Shown: positions 1 through 6,139 of the stretch, piece by piece
How positions within the stretch are numbered: position 1 is the stretch's first letter
How the letters are laid out: every line of letters starts with the position of its first letter
Origin: RHKX01 sp046330285
GTDB lineage: Bacteria; Actinomycetota; Thermoleophilia; Solirubrobacterales; 70-9
DNA length: 10,352 bases
Assembly: GCA_046330285.1 (NCBI GenBank)
Contig: JAXLSX010000020.1
Location: forward strand, 1 to 10,352
Direction of reading: 5' to 3'
The notes under the pieces: generated by a model
Told to the model about the DNA's origin: nothing
Databases searched by the model: none
Seen by the model: the letters and a program-made list of their open reading frames with translations, nothing else
Program-made: the position numbers and the translations under genes

Positions 1-251
1 CCACGGATGGCCTCGATGCCGACCCGGGCCTGCTCGAGGTCGCGCTCGTCCTCCTTGAGGATCCGGCGGGCGGAGAGGTTGAGGATGCTGACGACGCTCT
101 GGGCGACGAGGTCCTGGACGCGGACCGTCCGCATCTGCTCCTCCATCTCCCGCAGCATCTGCTCCTGCTCGGGCGAGAGCTGTTCTTCCTCCGGGCCCCC
201 GGCGCCCTGCGGCGGTTGCCCCTGCGGTTCGGTTCCCTCGGTGTCGTTCAT
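1..251 (-). CDS. Small acidic protein of unknown function, C-terminus outside window
   Basis: The reading frame opens at an ATG (249-251) and runs off the left edge, leaving about 83 residues. Residues 1-35 are a low-complexity Gly/Pro/Gln/Glu-rich tail (starts MNDTEGTEPQGQ). After this comes a likely alpha-helical part with a Glu/Met-rich segment, then VRVQDLVAQSVVSILNLSAR and a charged helix ending DLEQARVGIEAIRG at the edge. No catalytic motif, signal peptide or membrane segment is visible. The pattern of a short helical pair containing ERDLEQAR resembles small DUF1844-like or other actinobacterial hypotheticals, but I do not firmly recognise the family. It starts 9 bases after the stop of the GCS2-family ligase and has its own Shine-Dalgarno-like site. 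It is therefore probably the last or a late gene of the operon. Confidence is high that it is coding and low on function. Confidence 0.75.
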   Translation of the reverse strand, partial: MNDTEGTEPQGQPPQGAGGPEEEQLSPEQEQMLREMEEQMRTVRVQDLVAQSVVSILNLSARRILKEDERDLEQARVGIEAIR

Positions 252-255
252 GCGA

Positions 256-262
256 TCACCTT
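256..262 (-). promoter_or_regulatory. Shine-Dalgarno-like site for the small acidic protein
   Basis: On the minus strand AAGGTGA ends 4 bases before the ATG at 251. It overlaps the TAA stop of the upstream ligase gene (261-263). It is one of the clearer ribosome binding sites in the left-hand operon and fixes the start at 251. Most other junctions rely on overlap instead. Confidence 0.5.
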
Positions 263-1427
263 ACCCAGCGACCGGGTAGGTGTCCGCCGTCCGGTCGACC
301 GACGCCCGGTAGGCGTCGGCGAGGGACGCGCCCGACTCGAGCAGCTCACGCGAGCGCTGCGAGCCGTTCGGCCCGGTCGGATCGAAGCCGCCGAGATCGA
401 TCCCGAGCTGGGCGCGCGCAGGCTCGGTCCAGGCGAGCAGCTCCGCGACCGCGGCCGTCGTCGCGATTTCCCTGCCGGCCTCGAAGTCGATCATCTGCCC
501 GTCGAGGCCGTGGCGAATGGCGCGCCAGAGGTTCTCCTCGAGCTCGCGCGCGCGGCGCGGGGGCGCGAGGACGCCGTCGTCGTAGTCCGCGCACGCCTGG
601 GCTACGGCGGCGACCATCAGCCCGGCGAGGGCGAGGGACTCCTCCCCGTCGCTCTGCGCGTCGCAGATCCGCACCTCGACGGTGCCGAACGCGTGATGGG
701 GACGGACGCTCCACCAGAGCTGCGTCGACTCGACGATCGAGCTGGTCCGCTCGAGCAGGTCGACGAACCGCGCGTAGGAGCTCCAGTCGCCGAACGGGTC
801 GTGGATGCCGCAGCGCGGGAAGGTGCGGGTGAAGATCTGGGTCCGGACCGACGCGAGGCCCGTGTCGCGCCCGTCGAGGAACGGCGAGTTGGCGGAGATC
901 GCCAATAGGACCGGGAGGACGTTGCGGAGCGAGTCGCAGACGGCGACGGCGCGGTCGGCGCCGCGGACGCCTACGTGGACATGGAGGCTCCAGGTGTTGT
1001 TGCGCTGGGCGACCCAGCCGAGCTCGGCGCGAAGCCGGCGGTAGTGGGGCGTGTCGATGATCGCCTGGTCGAGGTAGTCGGCCCAGGGGTGCGTCCCGCA
1101 GGCTGCGAGGAGGCGATGCTCACGGGCGGCGAGGGCGAACAGCAGCCGCCGTCGTTCGAGCTGACGCTCCCGCATCTCGGCGAAGCTCTCCGATCGGCCC
1201 GACCGGATCTCGATCTCGGTGTCGATCAGCTCGCCGCGGACGGAGTCGGCGAGGATCTCGTTCTCCTGCGACTCCTCGAACATGCGCTCGAACCCGTGCG
1301 CGAGGTCGAGCGTCTCGGGGTCGAGGATCGCGAACTCCTCCTCGACGGCCATCGTGAAGTCGGTCGCCTCCTCGAATCGCGCCCGGGCGGCATCGAGGTC
1401 GAGGCTCTGGTCCCGAGCCATGGTCAT
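261..1427 (-). CDS. GCS2-family (YbdK-type) carboxylate-amine ligase / glutamate-cysteine ligase-like
   Basis: This is a complete 388-residue protein of the glutamate-cysteine ligase family 2 (ATP-dependent amide bond formation, glutamine-synthetase-like fold, cytoplasmic). Family landmarks are in order: AVEEEF near residues 27-32, an acidic/Arg stretch GELIDTEIEIRSG near 65-77, LHVHVG near 148-153, ANSPFLDG near 179-186, RPHHAFGTVEVR near 242-253 and NLWRAIRHGLDG near 299-310. Its length is typical for YbdK/EgtA-like enzymes. YbdK homologues have weak gamma-glutamylcysteine synthetase activity in vitro, and the true substrate is usually unknown. The start is ATG 1425-1427, with a second ATG two codons in, both 4-10 bases after the rex stop. 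The stop is TAA (261-263). Lying in one operon with Rex and a glutaredoxin-like protein, a role in thiol metabolism is plausible but inferred. The sequence does not show whether the product is gamma-glutamylcysteine. Confidence 0.93.
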   Translation of the reverse strand: MTMARDQSLDLDAARARFEEATDFTMAVEEEFAILDPETLDLAHGFERMFEESQENEILADSVRGELIDTEIEIRSGRSESFAEMRERQLERRRLLFALAAREHRLLAACGTHPWADYLDQAIIDTPHYRRLRAELGWVAQRNNTWSLHVHVGVRGADRAVAVCDSLRNVLPVLLAISANSPFLDGRDTGLASVRTQIFTRTFPRCGIHDPFGDWSSYARFVDLLERTSSIVESTQLWWSVRPHHAFGTVEVRICDAQSDGEESLALAGLMVAAVAQACADYDDGVLAPPRRARELEENLWRAIRHGLDGQMIDFEAGREIATTAAVAELLAWTEPARAQLGIDLGGFDPTGPNGSQRSRELLESGASLADAYRASVDRTADTYPVAG

Positions 1428-1431
1428 CGGT

Positions 1432-2109
1432 TCAAGCCAGGTAGAAGTAGAGCGCGTAAAGCAGGTCGACGGCGGGGCTCGACGTGTGAACGGTGACCTC
1501 CGGCGGTACGTCGAGAAGCTGCTCGGAGTAGTTGAAGATCACCCGTACGCCGGCCTCGACGAGGCGGTCGGCGACCTCCTGGGCGGCGTCAGCGGGAACG
1601 GCGAGAACGCCGACGACGACTTCCTCCGAGCTGACGAAGTCCTCGAGGTCGTCGAGCGGGCGCACCTCGATGCCGCCGATCTTCTTCCCGGTCAGCTTCG
1701 GCGAGACGTCGAAGATCGAGACGATCCGGAATCCGTGGTCGGCGAAGATGTCGGAGGTCGCGATCGCCCGGCCGAGGTGGCCGGCGCCGAACAGCGCGAT
1801 GTTGTGCTGGCCCGATGTCCGGAGGATCTTGCGGATCTCGGCGACGAGCGAATCGACGTTGTAGCCGACGCCGCGCTTGCCGAACTTGCCGAAGCCGGAG
1901 AGGTCGCGCCGGATCTGCGTCGAGTTGACATGCGTCCAGGAGGCGAGGTCCTGGGAGGAGATGGTCTCCCTCCCCATCTTCCGCGCCTGGATCAGGACCT
2001 GGAGGTAGCGAGCCAGCCGGGCTGCCACGCCCAGCGAAAGGCGATCGGATCCGAGGCCGTTGCGAGCTGCGCCCGCGGCAGGGGTGTCTGTGCTGCGCCG
2101 CGCGCTCAC
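1432..2109 (-). CDS. rex: Redox-sensing transcriptional repressor Rex
   Basis: This is a complete 225-residue Rex repressor. Rex dimers bind operator DNA when NADH is low and release it when the NADH/NAD+ ratio rises, typically controlling respiration and fermentation genes. The N-terminal winged helix (about 25-85) has LARYLQVL, the recognition segment VNSTQIRRDLSGFG and GKRGVGY. The Rossmann domain starts at about 100 with ALFGAGHLGRAI (GxGxxG at 108-113) and has IFD (Asp134) at the end of strand 2, as in NADH-binding Rex. The C-terminus LLYALYFYLA is the usual domain-swapped helix. The start is GTG (2107-2109), which overlaps the TGA stop of the glutaredoxin-like gene as GTGA, so translation is probably coupled. 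A 20-residue disordered tail precedes the DNA-binding domain. I saw no convincing Rex operator palindrome in the window, so autoregulation is not supported here. Confidence 0.97.
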   Translation of the reverse strand: MSARRSTDTPAAGAARNGLGSDRLSLGVAARLARYLQVLIQARKMGRETISSQDLASWTHVNSTQIRRDLSGFGKFGKRGVGYNVDSLVAEIRKILRTSGQHNIALFGAGHLGRAIATSDIFADHGFRIVSIFDVSPKLTGKKIGGIEVRPLDDLEDFVSSEEVVVGVLAVPADAAQEVADRLVEAGVRVIFNYSEQLLDVPPEVTVHTSSPAVDLLYALYFYLA

Positions 2110-2360
2110 CGGGAAAAGGTATCGAGCCGGGCCCGAACGGCGTCGGCGTCGAGGATCAGCTCGCTGACGCGAACGCCGTCGACCTCGACGACGGGGATCA
2201 ACTCGAGCATCCGCCGGTGCATGTCGGCGTCCGACTCGATGTCGATCTCCACGAGGGCGAAGGCGGCACCGCCGCGCCGCATCTCCTCGAGCCGGACCCG
2301 CGCCTCCTCGCAGAGGTGGCAGCCGTCGCGGCCGTAGAGGGTGACCACCTGCTCGGCCAT
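2106..2360 (-). CDS. Glutaredoxin-like thiol-disulfide protein
   Basis: This is a complete 84-residue single-domain thioredoxin-fold protein. Strand 1 (VVTLYGRDGC) leads into the redox motif CHLC (Cys14, Cys17) and helix 1 (EEARVRLEEM). Then come strand 2 (LVEIDIESD), the cis-proline segment LIPVVEVDG (Pro56) and a last helix. This is the layout of small glutaredoxin-family (DUF836-like) proteins found in Actinobacteria and elsewhere. The CxLC active site differs from the CPYC of classical glutaredoxins, so the electron donor could be thioredoxin reductase or mycothiol rather than glutathione; this is not decidable here. The ATG (2358-2360) overlaps the tsaD stop by one base (TGATG), and its own TGA overlaps the rex GTG. 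It is wedged between tsaD and rex with no room for a promoter, so it is surely co-transcribed with both. Confidence 0.92.
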   Translation of the reverse strand: MAEQVVTLYGRDGCHLCEEARVRLEEMRRGGAAFALVEIDIESDADMHRRMLELIPVVEVDGVRVSELILDADAVRARLDTFSR

Positions 2361-3352
2361 CAGCGGGCCGCCGCGTCGAGCTCGAGGTACTCGGGGTAGG
2401 GGATCGGCTCGGCGAATCGCGCGGCCGACCCGATCATCGCCGCGTTGTCGGTGCAGAGCTCGAAGGGCAGCAACTTCAGGGCGACGCCACGTTCCTCGCA
2501 GAGGGCGGCGGTGCGCTCGCGCAGCGGTCCGTTGGCCGCGACCCCGCCCCCGAGCGCGACCGATTGCCATTCACCGAGGTCGAGGGCTCGGCGGAGCTTG
2601 GCCACGAGCTGCCCGACGACGGCCGCCTGGAAACTCGCGGCGAGGTCGGCGCGGCGCTCGCGGGTCCGCTCCTCGCCGAGGTCGCGGACCGCGTAGACGA
2701 GCGCCGTCTTGAGCCCGCTGAAGCTGAAGTCGAGGCTGCCGTCATGGGCCATCGCGATCGGCATCGCAAATGCCTCCGGGTCGCCGTCCTCGGCTTCCCG
2801 CTGGATCGCGGGCCCGCCCGGAAACCCGAGGCCGAGCAGCCGGGCCGCCTTGTCGAGGGCCTCCCCGGCGGCGTCGTCGAGCGTCTGGCCGGCGATCGCG
2901 AACCTGCCCTCCTCGCGAACCTCGGCGAGCAGCGTGTGGCCGCCGCTGGCGATCAGGGCGAGGAAGGGCGGCTCGATCGGGTCTGGCTCGAGGTAGGCGG
3001 CGGCGACGTGGCCCTGGAGGTGGTCGACGGGGATCAGCGGCTTGCCGGTGGCGGCCGCGAGCGACTTCGCGGTGTTGACGCCGACCAGCAGGGCGCCGAT
3101 CAGCCCGGGCTTGGTCGTGACGGCGATCGCGTCGATCGAATCGAGGCTGTGGCCGGCGTCCTCGAGCGCCGCGTCGACCACCGGGTTGATCAACTCCAGA
3201 TGCCGGCGCGAGGCGACCTCGGGAACGATGCCGCCGAAGCGGGCGTGGAGGCGGGCCTGCGAGGAGACGACGTTGCTGAGGATCCGCGGGCCGTCGAGGA
3301 CGGCCGCACAGGTGTCGTCGCAGGAGGTCTCGATGGCGAGGATCTGCGTCAT
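2360..3352 (-). CDS. tsaD: tRNA N6-adenosine threonylcarbamoyltransferase TsaD
   Basis: This is a complete 330-residue TsaD (Kae1/YgjD family). It transfers the threonylcarbamoyl group from TC-AMP to A37 of tRNAs reading ANN codons, acting with TsaB and TsaE. Visible landmarks are ILAIETSCDDT (residues 4-14), GGIVPEVASRRHLE (40-53), KPGLIGALLVG (81-91), the metal-binding HLQGH (His111, His115), ASGGHT (135-140), SFSGLKTAL (210-218), GGGVAANGPLR (268-278) and CTDNAAMIG (300-308), whose Asp302 is the third metal ligand. Length and order fit the family. The ATG is at 3350-3352, 26 bases after the rimI stop; the TGA overlaps the next ATG by a base. A much longer open frame continues upstream to 3859, but it crosses rimI in the wrong frame and lacks TsaD-like sequence. 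The ATG giving MTQILAIETS is therefore the start. Confidence 0.97.
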   Translation of the reverse strand: MTQILAIETSCDDTCAAVLDGPRILSNVVSSQARLHARFGGIVPEVASRRHLELINPVVDAALEDAGHSLDSIDAIAVTTKPGLIGALLVGVNTAKSLAAATGKPLIPVDHLQGHVAAAYLEPDPIEPPFLALIASGGHTLLAEVREEGRFAIAGQTLDDAAGEALDKAARLLGLGFPGGPAIQREAEDGDPEAFAMPIAMAHDGSLDFSFSGLKTALVYAVRDLGEERTRERRADLAASFQAAVVGQLVAKLRRALDLGEWQSVALGGGVAANGPLRERTAALCEERGVALKLLPFELCTDNAAMIGSAARFAEPIPYPEYLELDAAAR

Positions 3353-3378
3353 CGCGAGCGGTCCGGGACGGCGGGCAT

Positions 3379-3835
3379 CTAGAGCCCGGGATCCCCGAGC
3401 CACATGATCATCGCGTCCTCGCCGTTGTCGCTGTAGTAGCGGCGACGGCGGCCGGCTCGGCGGAAGCCGAGCTTCTCGTACATCGCGATGGCCCCGTGAT
3501 TGGAAACCCTGACCTCGAGCGTGTAGCGCTCCTCGCGGCCGGCCTCCACCAGCATCCTCTCGACCATCCGCTCGGCGATCCCGAGGCGGCGGCGATCGGG
3601 ATCGACCGCCACGTTCATCAGGTGGAAGACGTCCGCATACCGTGAGCAGACGAGGTAGCCGAGGATCTCGTCGCCGTTCGTGGCCGCGAGGCAGACGCCG
3701 GAGGGCTTCGAGACCTCGAGCACGAACATCGCCAGCGACCACGGCGCGGGGAACGACCGGCGCTCGATCGAGAGGACGCCCGGCAGATCGCCGTACGTCA
3801 GCCGGCGGAGGGCACTCGCCGGGGTCGATGATCAC
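3379..3835 (-). CDS. rimI: Ribosomal protein bS18-alanine N-acetyltransferase-like (RimI), apparent frameshift near N-terminus
   Basis: This is a GNAT-fold N-acetyltransferase placed between tsaB and tsaD, the usual rimI position. The main frame shows SFPAPWSLAMFVLEV, LGYLVCSRYADVFHLMNVAV (strand 4), the acetyl-CoA loop DPDRRRLGIA, RYTLEVRVSNHGAIAMYEKL and GFRRAGRRRRYY, all typical of RimI. The first in-frame ATG (3729) would cut off the first strand and helix. The sequence upstream of it still reads as family-like protein (LRRLTYGDLPGVLSIERRSF), but this frame has only CTG codons before a stop. The frame one base away supplies a start: GTG at 3833-3835 (MIIDPGEC), or TTG at 3859. A one-base indel near 3804-3817, in a C-rich run of the coding strand, would join them. 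The stop is TAG (3379-3381). The gene is certain; the exact start and the cause of the frameshift are not. Confidence 0.85.
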
Positions 3836-4526
3836 GCGATCTGGTGCCGTTTCGCTCAAGCCAACGCTCCGCGTCGGGTCGTCTCATGTACTTGGGGGTG
3901 ACGCCGGCGGGATAGCGCGCCCCGCCGGGCTCCATCTTCGCGGCCAGCAGGCAGATCTGCCGCGCCGAGAGCCGGTTCGCAGGATCCTCGTCGTCGACCT
4001 CGAAGCCGATCGCCTCGATTTCGGTCCTGAATCGCATCGGCCTCGTCCCCGCCGGCCACGGCGAAGCCGAGGCCGTCGCCGAAGCGCGGATGCGACGTCC
4101 GCAGGGCGCAGACGACCGGCTCGCCGGCACCCAAGCCGAGGTCGGCGGCGGCGAACACCTGCCGCGCCGGGCATCGACGATCCCGACGACGGGCCGCCCC
4201 TCCCCCGCCCTCTCGCGGAGCTCGGCCGCCAGCGCCGCCGTCGAATCCACGCCCGCCACCGGGATCCGGCGCGCCTGCGAGATCGCCCGCGCTGTGCTGA
4301 TCGCGATCCGCAGCCCGGTGAACGAGCCGCGGCCGACCGCGATCGTCGCGATCCGGTCCCAGCCGCCGGCGGCAGACGCCGCTTCGTCGACCATCGCGAG
4401 CAGCGCCGTGCCGGCCACCGGCCTGCCGTCGGGCCCTGGACCGGCGGCCGCTTCGAACAGCACCTCGCCGCGATGGACCACGGCGACGGTCGTCTCCGGG
4501 GTCGCCGTGTCGAAGCCGAGGATCAC
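3798..4526 (-). CDS. tsaB: tRNA t6A biosynthesis protein TsaB, internal frame shifts that cancel
   Basis: TsaB is the catalytically inactive partner of TsaD in t6A synthesis. The GTG start (4524-4526) overlaps the tsaE TGA as GTGA and gives ILGFDTATPETTVAVV, the expected first strands. Next come GPGPDGRP and TIAVGRGSFTGLRIAI. The last is the family's G-x-G-P-G-S-F-T-G motif, here lacking a Pro-Gly pair. After VVGIVDARRG (about 4165) the frame goes wrong. The proper continuation QVFAAADLGLGAGEPVVCA is in another frame until about 4045, where the original frame resumes with MRFRTEIEAIGFEV, LSARQICLLAAKMEP and VTPKYMRRPDAERWLER. One deletion near 4160 and one insertion near 4040-4050 explain this. 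The open frame therefore looks whole while about 40 residues in the middle are garbled. The terminal stop is TGA at 3798, but a stop overlapping the rimI GTG at 3835 may be the original end. Confidence 0.85.
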   Translation of the reverse strand: MILGFDTATPETTVAVVHRGEVLFEAAAGPGPDGRPVAGTALLAMVDEAASAAGGWDRIATIAVGRGSFTGLRIAISTARAISQARRIPVAGVDSTAALAAELRERAGEGRPVVGIVDARRGRCSPPPTSAWVPASRSSAPCGRRIRASATASASPWPAGTRPMRFRTEIEAIGFEVDDEDPANRLSARQICLLAAKMEPGGARYPAGVTPKYMRRPDAERWLERNGTRSRDHRPRRVPSAG

Positions 4527-5001
4527 CCGCGCCTCTCGATCGCGATCTCGCGGACATCGCCACCGCCGTGGGTGAGCGTGACGACCGCTGCCGGCCCTGG
4601 GATCAGCGGTGTCGCCGGCTCCGGCCACTCGACGAAGGCGATCGCGTCGGCGGTCAGGTAGTCGTCGAGGAGCGCCGGATCCTCGGCCTCGAGCCCGTGG
4701 TCTCCGGCGAGGCGATGCAGGTCGAGATGAGAGACCGGGACGGCACCTCGTAGCGCTGGCCGATCGTGAACGTCGGCGAGGTCACCGGCTCGTCGACACC
4801 GAGGGCCCGCGCCGCCCCCCGGACGAAGGTCGTCTTGCCTGACCCGAGGTCATCACGCGGAAGCAGGACGACGTCGCCCGGGCGCAGCCCGGACGCGAGC
4901 TCGGCGGCGATCGCCTCCGTCCGTCTCGACCGGACGACGCCCTGCCGCCTGGCCGATCGGCCGCCGAGCCCATCTCGAGGCCGGCCAGTCGAGCTGGTCA
5001 T
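4523..5001 (-). CDS. tsaE: tRNA t6A biosynthesis ATPase TsaE, frameshifted
   Basis: TsaE is the ATPase that drives turnover of the TsaB-TsaD complex. From ATG 5001 the first frame gives TEAIAAELASGLRPGDVVLL, then a P-loop region DLGSGKTTFVRGAARALGV and the family signature TSPTFTIGQRYE. The residues just before the P-loop read LLPRDD, whereas LLSGD or LLRGD is usual, so a further error there is possible. Past RYE (about 4742) this frame degenerates and stops at 4654. The frame next to it carries the rest of the family: VSHLDLHRLAG, EDPALLDDYLT, IAFVEWPEPA and THGGGDVREIAIERRG. It ends with a TGA (4523-4525) that overlaps the tsaB GTG. A one-base indel near 4740-4746 joins the two halves into a protein of about 158 residues, normal for TsaE. 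The start at 5001 is the first ATG and overlaps a preceding stop as ATGA; residues 1-25 are not clearly family-like. Confidence 0.82.
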
Positions 5002-5645
5002 CGCCGACGGGCGCGCCGGGCTCCGGCGGACTGGGCGGCGGCGATTCGGCGGATGCGCCCGATCCGGCGCCGGCTCCTCGAGGAGCCGGTCATCGCCGCG
5101 AAGTCCTCGCTCATCGTGCCTTGCAGCCGCGGCGTCCTCAGGGCCGCCGCCGGATGGAGGATCGGGAAGACGCGGACGGTGCGCTCACCGAGTTGGTGGG
5201 TCTGTGGGCGCCCGCGCACCTTGGTGATGCCGGTCTGATCGCCCGTGATCAGCTTCGTCGCGAAGTTCCCGAGCGTGACGATCACCTTCGGCTCGATCAG
5301 GTCGACTTTCCAGCAGGTAGGGACGGCAGGAGTCGAGCTCGACCGGCTGCGGATCGCGGTTGCCGGGCGGGCGGCACATCAGCGTGTTGGCGATGAAGAC
5401 GGACTCGCGGTCGAGGCCGATCTCGCCGAGGAGCTCATTCAGAAGACCGCCGGCCCGGCCGACGAACGGAAGGCCGCGCTTGTCCTCCGCCCCTGGCGCC
5501 TCGCCGAGAACACCGATCGGCGTCGGCGTTGCCCGCCCCGAACACGACCTTCGTCCGCGTCTGGGCGAGCGGGGCAGAGGGTGCAATCCGAAGCCTCGCG
5601 GTAGACCGCGACGAGCGCCTCGCGCCGTTCCGCCGTCCCGGTCAC
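4998..5645 (-). CDS. Family-4 uracil-DNA glycosylase (UDGa type), several apparent frameshifts
   Basis: This is a [4Fe-4S] uracil-DNA glycosylase that removes uracil from DNA to start base excision repair. GTG (5643-5645) overlaps the fmdB TGA. Piece 1 (5645 to about 5572) reads MTGTAERREALVAVYREASD, then CTLCP (Cys21, Cys24, the first two cluster ligands). Piece 2 (to about 5516) reads LAQTRTKVVFGAGNADAD. Piece 3 (to about 5308) reads VLGEAPGAEDKRGLPFVGRA (motif A), then GLLNELL, FIANTLMCRPPGNRDPQPVE and LDSCRPYL, which supply the other two Cys ligands. Piece 4 reads VDLIEPKVIVTLGNFATKLI, RGRPQTHQLG and VFPILHPAAALR (motif 3), then MSEDFAAMTG. Breaks fall near 5571-5574 (a G4 run on the plus strand), 5515 and 5308. 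A fourth near 5087 is possible because the adjacent frame reads LLEEPAP. The stop used (4998-5000) overlaps the tsaE ATG, but the true C-terminus is uncertain. The family is secure; the intact protein is not shown. Confidence 0.82.
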
Positions 5646-5905
5646 GAGCCCGGCTTCCGCTCGCGACCCTTCGCGAGGTTCGCCTTGAACCGCTGCCGAG
5701 CCCCGTCGCGATCCGTCCCCCGCCGATCCTCCATCCGGGCCGCTTCTGCGCCGGCGTCGGCTGCCGGGTCAGCCCGAGGACGAGAGCTGGCGGCCGCGCT
5801 GCAGGTGGTGCCGGCAGGCTGGGCACTTCGGCCCGTTCGGTCCCCGCGGTACGCAGCCTCGAAGCGCTCGCCGCAGCCGCCGCACTCGAACTCGTAGATC
5901 GGCAT
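5642..5905 (-). CDS. FmdB-type zinc-ribbon protein, three cancelling frame shifts
   Basis: The start MPIYEFECGGCGERFEA is the hallmark of the FmdB regulatory-protein family: small zinc ribbons with a first CxxC knuckle (Cys8, Cys11) whose role is mostly unknown. The second knuckle is missing in this frame. It appears in the adjacent frame as KCPACRHHLQRGRQLSS. The following LTRQPTPAQKR lies in the third frame, and the end RMEDRRGTDRDGARQRFK then ANLAKGRERKPGS is back in the first. Adding one base near each of 5857, 5780 and 5740 gives a continuous protein of about 88 residues with both zinc knuckles. The 87-residue open frame therefore looks intact but has about 35 garbled residues. ATG 5903-5905 has no Shine-Dalgarno but is preceded by TACGAT (5914-5919), placing a transcription start almost on the ATG. 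It heads the minus-strand operon, overlapping the UDG gene by 4 bases. Confidence 0.8.
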   Translation of the reverse strand: MPIYEFECGGCGERFEAAYRGDRTGRSAQPAGTTCSAAASSRPRADPAADAGAEAARMEDRRGTDRDGARQRFKANLAKGRERKPGS

Positions 5906-6120
5906 CGCGGCTGATCGTAGACGGGCTCGCGGATCGGCCGGATGCCGCAGTTATCATCCCGGCAGGCCCCCGGCCGCCATCCCGCCCCACGCAGACACCA
6001 ACAAGCGTGATTTCGGGAGGTGGACCGCTCAGGAGGGGCCGCCATCGACGACAACCCGACCGTCTGGTATCTCGCCGAGAACTGGAACGGATGCAGTCCG
6101 CCCGCGTGCACACCACCCCG
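5906..6120. promoter_or_regulatory. Divergent intergenic region with candidate promoters for both operons
   Basis: This gap separates the minus-strand fmdB-to-GCS2 operon from the plus-strand pantothenate operon, so it should hold both promoters. On the minus strand TACGAT (5914-5919) fits the actinobacterial TAnnnT -10 pattern and would give a nearly leaderless fmdB message. On the plus strand TATCAT (5952-5957) matches five of six -10 positions and would give a leader of about 155 bases before ATG 6121. No good TTGACA-like -35 was found for either. An AGGAGG (6031-6036) sits well upstream of the annotated plus-strand start without a standard start codon at the right distance. No riboswitch or RNA family was recognised. 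Confidence 0.45.
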
Positions 6121-6139
6121 ATGCCGCCGATCACGCTGA
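6020..6139 (+). CDS. Possible small leader ORF before the pantothenate operon (speculative)
   Basis: A GTG at 6020-6022 opens a 39-codon frame ending at TGA 6137-6139, overlapping the first 19 bases of the DUF2520 gene. The peptide contains NPTVWYLAENWNGC followed by Cys/Pro- and Arg-rich residues. The Trp/Tyr/Asn content is unlike the usual Arg/Pro/Ala noise of non-coding frames in this genome. The GTG has its GGGAGG directly against it, which is too close. AGGAGG at 6031-6036 lies 7 bases before an in-frame ATC (6044), which would be an extremely rare start. It could be a regulatory leader peptide, a remnant of another gene, or chance. It lies next to the error-rich stretch, so a wrong base is also possible. 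Low confidence. Confidence 0.2.
   Translation: MDRSGGAAIDDNPTVWYLAENWNGCSPPACTPPRCRRSR

Noticed and set aside
1484..1500. TGTGAA followed by GGTGACC, resembling half of a Rex operator
   Set aside because: It lies inside the end of rex, the second half does not complete the TTCACA palindrome, and it is not near a promoter.
1219..2337. 372-codon plus-strand open frame
   Set aside because: It is antisense to rex and the ligase and has Ser/Arg-rich noise composition with no motif.
3353..3859. Upstream extension of tsaD to a 499-residue protein
   Set aside because: Most of the extra 169 codons run across rimI in the wrong frame and read as Arg/Pro-rich noise. TsaD begins properly at MTQILAIETS; only the first few codons (3859-3815) may belong to rimI.
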